A DNA stretch of 64,000 nucleotides from an uncultured Eubacteriales bacterium (GCA_900316255.1 ONCI01000001.1:173447-237446), one strand, 5' to 3'. Shown: positions 51,681-62,701, numbered from the stretch's first letter. A program made the numbers and translations. The notes: generated by a model not told the origin, from the sequence alone.

Positions 51681-52840
51681 GAGTGCTTCTGTACGGCGGC
51701 GGCTTCAATCCGCCGCATCTGGGCCACCTGGCCGCGCTGGAACGCGCGAGAGAGCTTTTGCGTCCGGATCTGACTCTGGTCATCCCGGACGGGGAACCGC
51801 CCCACAAGCCCTTTCCCAAGGGCTCTCCCGGCTCGGACGAGCGCCTGCACCTGAGCGAGCTCAATTTCGGTGATCTTTCGCAGACCGAGATTTCCGATCT
51901 GGCCCTCCGGCGGGACGGCCCCTGTTACATGATCGATACCGTGACGCTTCTGCGCCGTCGTTTTCCCGCAGATGAGCTGGTGCTCCTTGTGGGAAGCGAC
52001 ATGCTCTTCAGCTTCGGCACCTGGTACCGCTCCGCTGAACTGCTGCGGGAATGCACGCTGGCCGCCCTCTGCCGCGGACAGGGGGAGATGGACGCCATTG
52101 CCGCCCAGGCCCGCACCCTGGAAGCGCGCGGCGGCAAGGTCATCCTGCTGGACCACGATCCCGTGGAGATCAGCTCCTCCCGCCTGCGTGCCATGCTGCC
52201 CGAGCGTATGGGAACCGCCTATCTGAAGGACGCGGTCTATCGTGAGATCATCCGTCTCCGTCTCTACGGCGCGAAGCCCGATCTTTCCTGGCTTCGCGAT
52301 CAGGTCGTTGCCATGCTGGATCCAAAGCGCATTCCCCATGTGCTGGGCTGTGAGGACAGCGCCAGGAGCCTTGCCCTTCGCTGGGACCTGGATCCGGAGG
52401 AAGCCGCGGAAGCCGGGATCCTGCACGATATGACCAAGCGCTGGTCTTTTGAGGAGCATCTTGCCTATTGTGAAAAGATGGGCATCGAGCTGGACGAGGG
52501 GGAGAAAAAGAACCCCCAGCTGCTCCACGCCCGCACCGGGGCCGTGGCGGCGCAGGAGCTCTTCGGCGCGCCGGAGGAGATCTGCGATGCCATCCGCTGG
52601 CACACCACCGGCAAGCCCATCATGAGCAGCTTTGAAAAGATCCTCTATCTTGCGGATATGATCGAGCCGAACCGGAGCTTTCCCGGTGTGGAGGAGCTGC
52701 GGAGCCTTGCCTTTGAGGATCTGAACCTGGCCATGTGTCATGCCCTGGAGCGGAGCGTGAAAAGCCTCCGCAAACGGAATATGGAAGTATACAAGGATAC
52801 GCTGGATGCCTGTTCCTGGTATCGGGCGTACGGGAAATAA
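51677..52840 (+). CDS. nadD: Fused NadD (NaMN adenylyltransferase) and YqeK (Ap4A hydrolase)
   Basis: 387 residues made of two complete enzymes. Residues 1-195 are nicotinate-nucleotide adenylyltransferase (LLYGGGFNPPHLGHLAAL with the HxGH motif; ISSSRLRAML, the I-S-S-T/S-x-R motif), making deamido-NAD. Residues 200-387 are an HD-domain YqeK hydrolase (HVLGCEDSARSLA, GILHDMTKRW with the HD pair, IRWHTTGKP, YLADMIEPNRSF), which splits diadenosine tetraphosphate. In Bacillus they are adjacent separate genes. GTG start, overlapping yhbY by 4 bases; rsfS follows, as in Bacillus. Confidence 0.95.
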   Translation: MRVLLYGGGFNPPHLGHLAALERARELLRPDLTLVIPDGEPPHKPFPKGSPGSDERLHLSELNFGDLSQTEISDLALRRDGPCYMIDTVTLLRRRFPADELVLLVGSDMLFSFGTWYRSAELLRECTLAALCRGQGEMDAIAAQARTLEARGGKVILLDHDPVEISSSRLRAMLPERMGTAYLKDAVYREIIRLRLYGAKPDLSWLRDQVVAMLDPKRIPHVLGCEDSARSLALRWDLDPEEAAEAGILHDMTKRWSFEEHLAYCEKMGIELDEGEKKNPQLLHARTGAVAAQELFGAPEEICDAIRWHTTGKPIMSSFEKILYLADMIEPNRSFPGVEELRSLAFEDLNLAMCHALERSVKSLRKRNMEVYKDTLDACSWYRAYGK

Positions 52841-52854
52841 AGGAGGAAAGCCCT

Positions 52855-53232
52855 ATGTTAAGCCCTGCTGAAATCGCCGCTGTCGCCGCGAAAGCCCTGG
52901 AGGAGAAGAAGGCCAAGGACGTCAAGGTCCTGAAGACCGCCGAGCAGACTGTTCTGGCAGACTATTTTGTCATCTGCAACGGTACCTCTTCCACCCACAT
53001 CAAGGCTCTGGTGGACGAGGTGGACAAGCTCCTCTCCGAAGCCGGCGAGCCCCCCATCCGCCGGGAAGGCCTGCGTTCGGACATCTGGGTCCTGATGGAC
53101 TTCGGCTCTGTCATCGTTCACGTCTTCACCGACGAGGCCCGTAAGTTTTATAATCTGGAACGCCTGTGGAGCGACTCCGAACAGGTTGACCCCGCCACGC
53201 TCCCCATGCCCGAACTGCATGAGGCCGAATAA
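52855..53232 (+). CDS. rsfS: Ribosomal silencing factor RsfS
   Basis: 125 residues from ATG 52855, with AAAGGAGGAAAG upstream; the longer in-frame reading would run through nadD-yqeK. VLADYFVICNGTSSTHIKALVDEV and WVLMDFGSVIVHVFTDEARKFYNLERLW are the family hallmarks. RsfS binds protein uL14 and blocks subunit joining when nutrients are short. nadD-yqeK-rsfS is a conserved order. Confidence 0.96.
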   Translation: MLSPAEIAAVAAKALEEKKAKDVKVLKTAEQTVLADYFVICNGTSSTHIKALVDEVDKLLSEAGEPPIRREGLRSDIWVLMDFGSVIVHVFTDEARKFYNLERLWSDSEQVDPATLPMPELHEAE

Positions 53233-53253
53233 CAAGAGAGAAGGACCAAGCGC

Positions 53254-55761
<2,508 letters not shown>

Positions 55762-55769
55762 AGAATCAG

Positions 55770-55989
55770 ACAATCGATTGAAGAAATCCTTTCATCGATT
55801 GTGAACACTCCTGTCAGGGGCTGGATCCATTCCCCGAAGGGAATCAAAATCCGTTTTTGAGGGAGCTCCGCTTTCTCAAAAACCCCTACGCCCTGAGCCG
55901 AGCTGTGCGAGGCCTCGCGCCGACCAAAGCGGCCCAAAGCCGCTGCGATATGCGCGAGTACTCAATTGCGAAATGAGTTTCGCAATTGA
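55770..55989. repeat. Cluster of inverted repeats in the leuS-rpsU gap
   Basis: Three hairpins in the 243 bp after leuS: ACAATCGAT (55770-55778) with ATCGATTGT (55794-55802), probably the leuS terminator region; TTTTTGAG (55854-55861) with CTCAAAAA (55875-55882); and the perfect TCAATTGCGAAA (55962-55973) with 55978-55989. The last resembles words of the hairpin-rich spacers at 62.7 and 63.4 kb. Confidence 0.7.
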
Positions 55990-56004
55990 AGAATGAAGTA
56001 ATTC

Positions 56005-56033
56005 TTGACAAAACGCGTCATATCCTTTATAAT
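56005..56033 (+). promoter_or_regulatory. Consensus promoter of rpsU
   Basis: TTGACA, 17-bp spacer, TATAAT: a perfect sigma-A consensus, the strongest-looking promoter in the window, giving a leader of about 65 bases. Confidence 0.9.
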
Positions 56034-56104
56034 ACCGCTGTTACAAAGCCAATTGCCAGTTGGCCCTTGAAGCGCCTCAAGGCGTATTGGAGGGAGGGAA
56101 ATAC

Positions 56105-56290
56105 ATGTCTGAAATCTACGTCAAGGAAAACGAGTCTCTGGACAACGCTCTGAAGCGGTTTAAGCGCAGCTGCGCGAAGTCCGGCGTTCTGGCGGATCTG
56201 AGAAAGAAGGAGTACTATCAGAGCCCCAGCGTGAAGCGTCGCAAGAAGTCCGAGGCGGCCCGCAAGAACAAGAATAAGCGTTTCTATTAA
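56105..56290 (+). CDS. rpsU: 30S ribosomal protein bS21
   Basis: 61 residues from ATG 56105 ([22 protein letters not shown] ... [18 protein letters not shown]), with GGAGGGAAA upstream. The basic C-terminal helix is typical. bS21 helps mRNA binding near the anti-Shine-Dalgarno sequence. Monocistronic, with its own strong promoter and terminator. Confidence 0.96.
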   Translation: MSEIYVKENESLDNALKRFKRSCAKSGVLADLRKKEYYQSPSVKRRKKSEAARKNKNKRFY

Positions 56291-56302
56291 TTTCACATGA
56301 TT

Positions 56303-56334
56303 ACACCGCTGCGTTTTCGGCAGCGGTGTTTTCT
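56303..56334 (+). terminator. Terminator of rpsU
   Basis: ACACCGCTGC (56303-56312) pairs perfectly with GCAGCGGTGT (56320-56329), followed by TTTTCTT. Confidence 0.9.
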
Positions 56335-56350
56335 TATTGGAGGCTATGAA

Positions 56351-57301
56351 ATGCGATCTCTGGATGATTTTCCGAGAATTTCTCTCGGCCTTTTCCCCAC
56401 GCCCATCCATAAGCTGGAGAATATCAGCGCCATGCTGGGAACCAATGTCTATATCAAGCGGGACGATCTCTGCGGCCTGGGTCTCGGCGGCAACAAGATC
56501 CGCAAGCTGGAGTTTCTCCTTGCGGATGCGAAACAGCAGGGAGCGGAACTGGTCTTCACCACCGGCGGCGCCCAGTCCAACCACGCCATGCTCACCGCCG
56601 CCGCAGCGGGAAAGCTGGGCATGAAGTGCATCCTGATCCTGAAAAAGCGGGGCGTCACAGATTGCAGGGGCAATCAGCTGCTGGATAAGCTGATGGGTAC
56701 GGAGGTCCGTTTCCTGGATACGGACGATTATGCCGATATCTATAACGAGATGGACCGGGTTGGCAAGCAGCTGGGATTCCCGTATTACAAGATCCCCTGC
56801 GGCGGCTCCAACGCCCTGGGCTCCCTGGGCTATGTGTCCTGCGCTCGTGAGATCCGGGACCAGGGCTTCCGCCCGGAGCATCTCATCTGTGCCGAGGGCA
56901 GCGGCGGCACCATGGCGGGCCTCGCGCTGGGGGCCAAGCTCTTTCTCCCCGGCACCAGGGTCCACGGCATGATGGTGGACACCGATCCCTTTGACCGGAT
57001 CACCCCTGAGCTGATGCGCGCCGAGGCGGATCTGTTGGAGGCAGACCTGGAAATCAGCTCCTCGGATTTTGCGCTTCGGGACATGTGCGGTCCCGGCTAC
57101 GCCGTCCCGTCCGCGGAAGGAAACGCCGCTGTTTCGCTCATGGCCTCCCGGGAAGGGATCTTCCTGGATCCCGTGTATACCGGCAAGGCTTTTGCCGGGC
57201 TCCTGGCCATGGAAAAGGAAGGCGCTTTCCGCCCGGAGGACAAGGTCCTTTTCCTTCACTCCGGAGGCGCCGGCGGCCTCTTCGCCGTGGACATGAACTG
57301 A
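56351..57301 (+). CDS. PLP enzyme of the D-cysteine desulfhydrase/ACC deaminase family
   Basis: 316 residues from ATG 56351, with TTGGAGG upstream; the longer reading would start inside the rpsU terminator. FPTPIHKLENISAMLGTNVYIKRDDLCGLGLGGNKIRKLEF carries the PLP lysine (GGNKIRKL), then TTGGAQSNHAMLTAAAA, IPCGGSNALGSLGYV and a final VLFLHSGGAGGLFA. The fold is tryptophan synthase beta-like. The family splits D-cysteine to pyruvate, sulfide and ammonia, or deaminates ACC; D-cysteine desulfhydrase is the likelier for a gut anaerobe. No promoter is evident between the rpsU terminator and the gene, so partial read-through may express it. Confidence 0.85.
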   Translation: MRSLDDFPRISLGLFPTPIHKLENISAMLGTNVYIKRDDLCGLGLGGNKIRKLEFLLADAKQQGAELVFTTGGAQSNHAMLTAAAAGKLGMKCILILKKRGVTDCRGNQLLDKLMGTEVRFLDTDDYADIYNEMDRVGKQLGFPYYKIPCGGSNALGSLGYVSCAREIRDQGFRPEHLICAEGSGGTMAGLALGAKLFLPGTRVHGMMVDTDPFDRITPELMRAEADLLEADLEISSSDFALRDMCGPGYAVPSAEGNAAVSLMASREGIFLDPVYTGKAFAGLLAMEKEGAFRPEDKVLFLHSGGAGGLFAVDMN

Positions 57302-57410
57302 TCCTGTCTACGTGTAAAATCGCTGATAGCAACCTTTATCGTTACCCTCCCCGCCGTATGTGCGACTATCACTCGCCCGCAAAGCCTTCCCCGCGCAGCA
57401 TGTCTACCAT

Positions 57411-57434
57411 CGTAGGGACGACCATTGGTCGTCC
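57411..57434. repeat. GTAGGG...GGTCGTCC palindrome
   Basis: GGACGACC (57416-57423) and GGTCGTCC (57427-57434) around ATT, preceded by CGTA. A related fragment without the second arm (GTAGGGGCGACCTGTG) occurs at about 57577. I recognise this as a dispersed intergenic repeat type of gut Firmicutes. Confidence 0.65.
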
Positions 57435-57440
57435 GCCCCT

Positions 57441-57508
57441 TCGCCTTCCCCTTGAGGGGAAGGTGGCATCCGCCGATCCCCCGCGAGGCGGATGACGGAT
57501 GAGGTGTC
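57441..57508 (+). repeat. Dispersed two-hairpin repeat, copy 2
   Basis: Hairpin 1 CCTTCCCC/GGGGAAGG (57444-57463), hairpin 2 CATCCGCC/GGCGGATG (57467-57494), then ACGGATGAGGTGTC. Same architecture as the copy at 15281. It lies in the 394-bp gap 57302-57695, which otherwise holds only the palindrome at 57411 and the terminator at 57627. Confidence 0.8.
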
Positions 57509-57626
57509 GTCTATTTGAGAGCATCTGTAGCGGCCGATGCCCTCGGCGGCCCGCTGTTGGACTCCGTCCGATTCGTAGGGGCGACCTGTGTGCCCCTCCC
57601 GCCAGAAACATACCCTATCACAGAAT

Positions 57627-57677
57627 AAAGCTTCGGCGGATCCGCAGCTATTGCGGATCCGCCGAAGCTTTTCTTTT
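57627..57677. terminator. Strong hairpin terminator
   Basis: A perfect 20-bp stem (from 57627-57646 with 57652-57671) around GCTAT, followed by TTCTTTTT on the plus strand and TTTATT on the minus strand. It ends the deaminase-like gene that stops at 57696 and may also stop plus-strand transcripts. Confidence 0.85.
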
Positions 57678-57695
57678 TGTACACTATTGTGCCAT

Positions 57696-60149
57696 TTATT
57701 TGAGCCCGTGCTTTTCCAGGATCATCGCCGCCGGGTCGTCTCCGGGACCGAAGATCGTTACATAGCCCTGCAGCGTCCCGGCTTTGGCTTTCAGCGCCCG
57801 GCAGCGCCCGTCGATGTAGATGTCGCTCTTTTCCCGCCCGTTCTTGGCCTCCTGCACCAGGTTTGCCGCGGCGGAATTTCCGTCAAAGGCAAGCAGCACG
57901 GAGGGCCTGCGCTTGAACACTTCGTAGGCAAAGCTCTTGTACAGTCCCAGCCCGGTGGGCTCGATGGAGATGCGCACCCTGACCTCCGCCTTCTGCAGCC
58001 GGTCCCGCTCCGAACGGCTGATCATGGTGGGGACAACCGAGAAGATCTGGAACTTTCCCTCGTTTTGCTGGATCAGATACCGCTCGTAACCGGAGCAGCT
58101 GTGCCCCACCACGAAAAAGCATTTCTCCGGATCCGCAAGCCGCAGCAGCTTGTCGATGGTATTCATTCCCTGGGGATTGAGCTTGGTGACGTGCTGATTG
58201 TTGTTGAAGCTGCCGCCGGCCAGTACGATGGGCAGTTTTCCTTCCGGCAAGGGATGGATCTGTGCTTCCAGCTCCTTCTGGGCGTCCAGCTTGCCCTGAC
58301 TCACCCAGAGCACCTCCGTGGCCTTCTCGGTGGCGGCGATGCGCAGGGACAGATAATCGGCAGGGGAGAGGGGCCCGCGGGCATGCTCAAACAGCAGCCA
58401 CTTGTTCTGGCAGTACTGGCGGCTCTTTTCCGCGATGCTCCTGTCGGTTTCCCGCATCCTGCAGAGCTCTTCGAAGCTCAGGCCCAGCAGCTTTTCCAGG
58501 GACAGCTCCTCTTCGACTGGGTCTGTGCCGTAGAGGGCGCAGCCGTCGGTGCCCTGTACGCACATCACCCCCGCCCGGAGAAAGCCCTTCAGCGGGTGGC
58601 GGCTCAGGTCGCTCAGGTTGTTCAGCCGCACGTTGGAGGTGATCTGAAACTCCAGTACCACCCGGTTATCCACCAACTCCTGCAGCAGCTTTTTTCCTTT
58701 TGCGCTGCGCAGATCCGGGGCATATAGCCCGTGGCCGATGCGCACATGGGGCATCCTCTGCCCGGGGCTCAGCGCCTCCTTCACCAAAAGCACGCTATTG
58801 GCCACGTTGTCCCGAAGACTGTCGTTTTCTCCTGCGTGGATCCGGATCACAAAGCCCGGGTCCAGCGCCGAGATCCGCACCAGCTCCTTGATTACCGGCC
58901 GCAGCTGCAGGATGTCGTTGATCTCTTCTCCCAGAATATCGCTGCCGGCCACATAGGGATCTCCGGCGATGGCTTTGAGTACCTGCAGGTTTTCCGCCAG
59001 GTAATCTCCGGGCGTGACCGCGTCCTTGATGATGGTCAGCGGCACCCGGCGGATCCCGGCCAGAAATCGGATCAGCACTCCGGTTTCCCGGTTGATGGCG
59101 GGCATGATGGCGTGGACCTGCCGCAGCATCTCCACCGATTCTTTTTTCTTCACCAGCGAGGTGTCGGAGATCTCCACATATTCGATCCCGTACCTGGCAT
59201 AGGAACGGGCGATCCATAGAAGCTTGTCCTGGAACAGTGTGTTATTCCGATACTCCGGCGTTTCCCGGTCGGCCAGGATCCTGGAACAGTAGCGCAGCAC
59301 GTCCGGCTCCGGGATCTGTTCCAGACTGTGGAGCACGATGGGATCCTCCGCGGCAATCCCCTTGGTAAACACATAGCGGTAGAGATAGACCTTTTCCAGA
59401 TCCGCAAAGACAGCCTGCCCGTCCTTGGGGATGGTGAGGGAGTTGCGGATCCGGTTGATATTCCAGGCGGCCTCCGGGAGATTCCCCAGGATGAGATCCG
59501 CAAAGTTCAGAAACGTATTGTCGTCGATCCTGCGATCCAGGTATTTCCCTGTAAGGCTGGAATCGGCAAACTGCCGTGCCGTTATGGCCCGCTGCGCCTC
59601 CAGCGCGGCCTGCTGCTCCTCGCTTACCCGCAGACCCAGCTTCTTGATGTAGTAGAGCGGATAGCGGATCTGGTGGCAGATGCCGAGGGCGATCAGAATG
59701 TCAGGGGAGAGGTTGGCGTTCATGTGGGTGTGCAGATCGGTGCGGAACTTGGCCTCGCTGCGGATATAGGTCTTCACGATGGTGCGCAGCTCGTCCAGGT
59801 GATAATCCTTGGTTTGGCTCATCAGAGTCTTGGAGATGGCGGGGATCGATGCTTTCAGTTCAATGCTTCCGTCAGGCCAGATGTTGGCCACCTTGGTGTT
59901 GCCCAGCCGGAAGATGTAGAGCTGCCGATTCTGCCCGTCCACATAGCTGGGAACGGTCCCGCGAACGATCTTCAGCCCCTGCTCGTCCTCGCTGATGGGG
60001 AGTGAGCAGAGCTTCGCCAGGTTCACGATCAGATTCCCGCTGTGATGGTTGGGCGTGCGCAGCACATAGTGCAGCTCCTCTTCCTCCCGGAAAAGCTCCA
60101 CAACGATATCTTTTTCCTTGTCCAGATAGAATTGACCGAATCGCCTCAT
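57696..60149 (-). CDS. Adenosine deaminase-like protein with C-terminal Rossmann/SLOG-like domain
   Basis: 817 residues. N-terminal 1-130: beta-rich, unrecognised. Residues 130-545: an amidohydrolase/adenosine deaminase barrel split by a large helical insertion (about 160-310). Metal and catalytic motifs: H140/H142 in TDLHTHMNANL, H438 and E441 in IRIHAGEN, H473 in RIGHGLY, SNV at 505-507, D535 in GTDG. Residues 635-800: a separate domain starting IVLAGGSFNNNQ, with VVGHSCSGYERYL and VLLAFDGNSAAANLV, suggesting a Rossmann-type nucleotide-binding fold of the SLOG sort (inference). The ATG is preceded by GGAGAG. It is a single gene between a terminator and methyltransferase genes. Long deaminases of this size occur in RADAR anti-phage systems as RdrB, but no RdrA-type ATPase is adjacent. 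Confidence 0.7.
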   Translation of the reverse strand: MRRFGQFYLDKEKDIVVELFREEEELHYVLRTPNHHSGNLIVNLAKLCSLPISEDEQGLKIVRGTVPSYVDGQNRQLYIFRLGNTKVANIWPDGSIELKASIPAISKTLMSQTKDYHLDELRTIVKTYIRSEAKFRTDLHTHMNANLSPDILIALGICHQIRYPLYYIKKLGLRVSEEQQAALEAQRAITARQFADSSLTGKYLDRRIDDNTFLNFADLILGNLPEAAWNINRIRNSLTIPKDGQAVFADLEKVYLYRYVFTKGIAAEDPIVLHSLEQIPEPDVLRYCSRILADRETPEYRNNTLFQDKLLWIARSYARYGIEYVEISDTSLVKKKESVEMLRQVHAIMPAINRETGVLIRFLAGIRRVPLTIIKDAVTPGDYLAENLQVLKAIAGDPYVAGSDILGEEINDILQLRPVIKELVRISALDPGFVIRIHAGENDSLRDNVANSVLLVKEALSPGQRMPHVRIGHGLYAPDLRSAKGKKLLQELVDNRVVLEFQITSNVRLNNLSDLSRHPLKGFLRAGVMCVQGTDGCALYGTDPVEEELSLEKLLGLSFEELCRMRETDRSIAEKSRQYCQNKWLLFEHARGPLSPADYLSLRIAATEKATEVLWVSQGKLDAQKELEAQIHPLPEGKLPIVLAGGSFNNNQHVTKLNPQGMNTIDKLLRLADPEKCFFVVGHSCSGYERYLIQQNEGKFQIFSVVPTMISRSERDRLQKAEVRVRISIEPTGLGLYKSFAYEVFKRRPSVLLAFDGNSAAANLVQEAKNGREKSDIYIDGRCRALKAKAGTLQGYVTIFGPGDDPAAMILEKHGLK

Positions 60150-60201
60150 CGTCTCTCCTTATGATCTTCCGTTCGTGTGAAACCTCTTTCGCGCTCGTAT
60201 C

Positions 60202-60954
60202 TCAGGGCTTTCTGGAGCGCATGGCCAGAAAGCAGGGGATATGCAGCTCATGGAGCCGTCCCTCTCCGTTATAGTCCTCATAGAGCTCCAGCAGCTGAAA
60301 GCCCGCGTCCAGCTGTCCGCCGATCTGTTCCTCCAGGGAGTGGGAAAACTGAACCCCGCAGTCGTCCCGCCGCAGCTGCTCCATCTGCTCCGGGTTTTGC
60401 AGCGGGTCGAAGGGCAGGGCGTTCACGATCCGCTCCTCCTTGTCGTCCACGATGTAGTTTACAAAGTGGTCCGTACCGGAAAGCAGCTCGCCTCCGTGCC
60501 GCAGCACCCGGAAGCATTCTTTCCAGATTGGTCGGACTTCCCGCACATAACAGTTGGAGACCGGGTGGAAGATCAGATCAAAGCTCTCGTCGGGATAGGG
60601 GAGGGGCTTTGTCATGTCTCCCCGCAGGATGCGGATCGCGTAGCCCTCCCGCTCTGCCACCAGTCTCTCGCTCTCGCATTGAAGCGGGGAATAGTCCAGT
60701 ACGGTGCAATCTGCTCCCAGAGCCGCGAAGATGGGCATCTGCTGTCCGCCTCCGCTGGCAAGCCCCAGGACCTTCCTTCCCTTCAGTTCTCCAAACCAGC
60801 GGTGGGGGACCGGCTTCGTGGGCGTCAGCAGAACGTCCCATTCGCCCTGCTTTGCTTTTTCATAGCTTTCATGGCTGATGGGCTTTCCCCATTCCCAGCC
60901 TTCCCGGATCCATCGGTCGATGGTCTCGGCGTTGATATCCTGATAGTTCATCAT
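60202..60954 (-). CDS. Class I SAM-dependent methyltransferase
   Basis: 250 residues. Motif I is GRKVLGLASGGGQQMPIF, motif II CTVLDYSPLQCE, then FDLIFHPVSNCYVREV and WKECFRVLRHGGELL. The QEI..TIDRW start and GLASGGGQQ variant belong to an uncharacterised methyltransferase group widespread in Clostridia. The substrate is unknown. Its ATG overlaps the stop of the upstream methyltransferase gene (ATGA, 60951-60954), so the two are coupled. Confidence 0.85.
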   Translation of the reverse strand: MMNYQDINAETIDRWIREGWEWGKPISHESYEKAKQGEWDVLLTPTKPVPHRWFGELKGRKVLGLASGGGQQMPIFAALGADCTVLDYSPLQCESERLVAEREGYAIRILRGDMTKPLPYPDESFDLIFHPVSNCYVREVRPIWKECFRVLRHGGELLSGTDHFVNYIVDDKEERIVNALPFDPLQNPEQMEQLRRDDCGVQFSHSLEEQIGGQLDAGFQLLELYEDYNGEGRLHELHIPCFLAMRSRKP

Positions 60955-61757
60955 TCACTATTTTTCCCGCAGCAGGGCAGCTTCCGAAGAATGTCCAGCG
61001 TGTGGTGGGAGGCCCCGATCAGATCCTGTCGTTCGCAGATCGTGAAATGGTACTCCAGCCATTTGCCGAAGGTCTCGTCGTCCATTTTGTCGATGAGATT
61101 CCGATTATAATTGGTCGCTCCGTCCGTTGCCGCAAGCTTGATCCGCTCCACAGGCACTTCCCGGTTTAAAGCGGCGATGTCCTCCGTACGCATCAGCTGA
61201 AACAGATCCTTCGGCTCGCTGATGCAGTGCCAATCCTCTGTCAGCATCTTCAGGTCCATGGTCTCCCGCAGCTTGTTAAGGCCGAATACGTACATGATCA
61301 CCGTGGGTTCGTTCATGCAGTAGGCCACCAGGATCCTTCCGCCGGGTTTTGTGACGCGCACCGCTTCCGTCAGCGCCTGCAGCTGGTCTTCCCATGTGTA
61401 CAGGTGATACATCGGGCCCAGGAGCATCGTCAGATCGTATCTATTGTCTTCCAGGGCGGAGAGATCCAGGGCGTTTCCCTGCAGCGCACGGATCCGCTCG
61501 CTCCCGTCCAGCTTGGATCGCAGGACCTCCAGATTGTGCGCGACCAGCTCCACGGCAGTCACGTCATATCCCTCTTTGGCAAGGGTCACGCTGTACCGGC
61601 CGGTCCCGGCTCCGATCTCCAGGATTTCCGGATCCGCAAGCCCGTTCAGGCATTCCCGGATATACCGCATGGTGGTCAGATATTCCACCTGACCGTGCCG
61701 GGAGAGCAGCCGCCCTTCCTCATTATAGTTGTTGTAGTATTCTTCCAGGTAATTCAT
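60951..61757 (-). CDS. Class I SAM-dependent methyltransferase
   Basis: 268 residues. Motif I ILEIGAGTGRYSVTLAKEGYDVTAVE, then LQGNALDLSAL, YDLTMLLGPMYHLY and AVRVTKPGGRILVAYCMNE. Different subgroup from its partner downstream, which argues against a simple duplication. First gene of the coupled pair. Substrate unknown; small molecules such as antibiotics or cofactors are typical for this group. Confidence 0.85.
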   Translation of the reverse strand: MNYLEEYYNNYNEEGRLLSRHGQVEYLTTMRYIRECLNGLADPEILEIGAGTGRYSVTLAKEGYDVTAVELVAHNLEVLRSKLDGSERIRALQGNALDLSALEDNRYDLTMLLGPMYHLYTWEDQLQALTEAVRVTKPGGRILVAYCMNEPTVIMYVFGLNKLRETMDLKMLTEDWHCISEPKDLFQLMRTEDIAALNREVPVERIKLAATDGATNYNRNLIDKMDDETFGKWLEYHFTICERQDLIGASHHTLDILRKLPCCGKNSE

Positions 61758-61784
61758 TTTCTCAACTCCGTGAGACGTGCCGGA

Positions 61785-62267
61785 TCAGGCCAGGATCTCC
61801 ATGAAAACATCCTCTTCCGTCCGGTCGTATTCCCGAAAGCCGCATTTCTCATACACGCGAATGGCTCTTCCATTGTCCGGGTAAACCTTGAGAAATACTC
61901 TTTTCAGGCCCAGTTCATCAAAAGCATATCCCGTCACTGCGCGGATCGCTTCCGTTCCATAGCCGAGATCCTGTTTTGCTGCGGTGATGGCGATCCCCAG
62001 CTCCGCCTCGGAATCCGTCAGGTCCATCAGCTCGATGTTGCCGATAAAAGAACCGCTGCTTTTCTCGATCATGGAGAAGAGTACGGCCTTCTCGTCCAGC
62101 TTCTCCCGGACCCATTTGCGTTCCTTCTCTTCGGAGACAGGCTCTGTTCTTCTGCCGATGAACCGTCCCACATGCTCCAGGTCGTTCACCATACGCAGGT
62201 AATCCGGTAGCAGTTCCTCCGAGACCTCCACATACCGGATCCTGTCAGATTCAAACAGCTGCTTCAT
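61785..62267 (-). CDS. GNAT-family N-acetyltransferase, RimJ/RimL-like
   Basis: 160 residues. RIRYVEVSEELLPDYLRMVND at the start, FIGNIELMDLTDSEAELGIAI and the acetyl-CoA loop DLGYGTEAIRAVTGYAF, ending VYPDNGRAIRVYEKCGFREY, the typical GNAT_3 layout. It follows the next gene on the minus strand by 31 bases and precedes the methyltransferase pair, so the four may form one accessory operon. Acceptor unknown. Confidence 0.85.
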   Translation of the reverse strand: MKQLFESDRIRYVEVSEELLPDYLRMVNDLEHVGRFIGRRTEPVSEEKERKWVREKLDEKAVLFSMIEKSSGSFIGNIELMDLTDSEAELGIAITAAKQDLGYGTEAIRAVTGYAFDELGLKRVFLKVYPDNGRAIRVYEKCGFREYDRTEEDVFMEILA

Positions 62268-62298
62268 AGCCGTCCCTCCATAGTATACTTGCTGCCAA

Positions 62299-62637
62299 TC
62301 AAAGGCTGTCCCGGATGAATACCACCGAGCAGACGGATTTGGTGACCATCACGCTCTCCTGATGGAAAAAAGCGCATAGATCCTTTGCGATCTCCGTGAC
62401 AGTGCTTTCCTCGGCGTTCAGCAGCATGAGCTGCAGGGTGTTTTCCTCCGTATAGCGTCCGTCGTCGTGGAAATAGCCTCCATTGGTCAGTTGAAAGGAA
62501 AAAGCTACGTGATAATTCTGGCATACTCTGCGCAGAATGGAGACATATTTCTCGGTTTCAAACTTCTGCGAGCCTGTGTCCGCATCGTTCAGACCGATAT
62601 AGATGCTGTATTGCGTCGTCTTGTCGTTCATAAGCAT
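62299..62637 (-). CDS. Small unknown alpha/beta protein
   Basis: 112 residues (an internal ATG at 62631 is the alternative start). YSIYIGLNDADTGSQKFETEKYVSILRRVC, then VAFSFQLTNGGYFHDDGRYTEENTLQLMLL and VMVTKSVCSVVFI: a ferredoxin-like alternation of strands and helices similar in style to DUF3574-type proteins. No catalytic motif. First gene of the possible four-gene minus-strand unit. Confidence 0.6.
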   Translation of the reverse strand: MLMNDKTTQYSIYIGLNDADTGSQKFETEKYVSILRRVCQNYHVAFSFQLTNGGYFHDDGRYTEENTLQLMLLNAEESTVTEIAKDLCAFFHQESVMVTKSVCSVVFIRDSL

Positions 62638-62701
62638 ACCGTTACCCTATCATATCAATCTGATTCCATCTGAAAATACACGAAGCAAGGTCTCGATGCT
62701 G

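Noticed and set aside
53233-53253. T-box leader for leuS
   Set aside because: Only 21 bp separate leuS from rsfS, far too short for a T-box.
57696-60149. RADAR anti-phage operon
   Set aside because: Only the deaminase-like half resembles the system in size and motifs; no RdrA-type ATPase or accessory membrane protein is near, so only a distant resemblance is reported.
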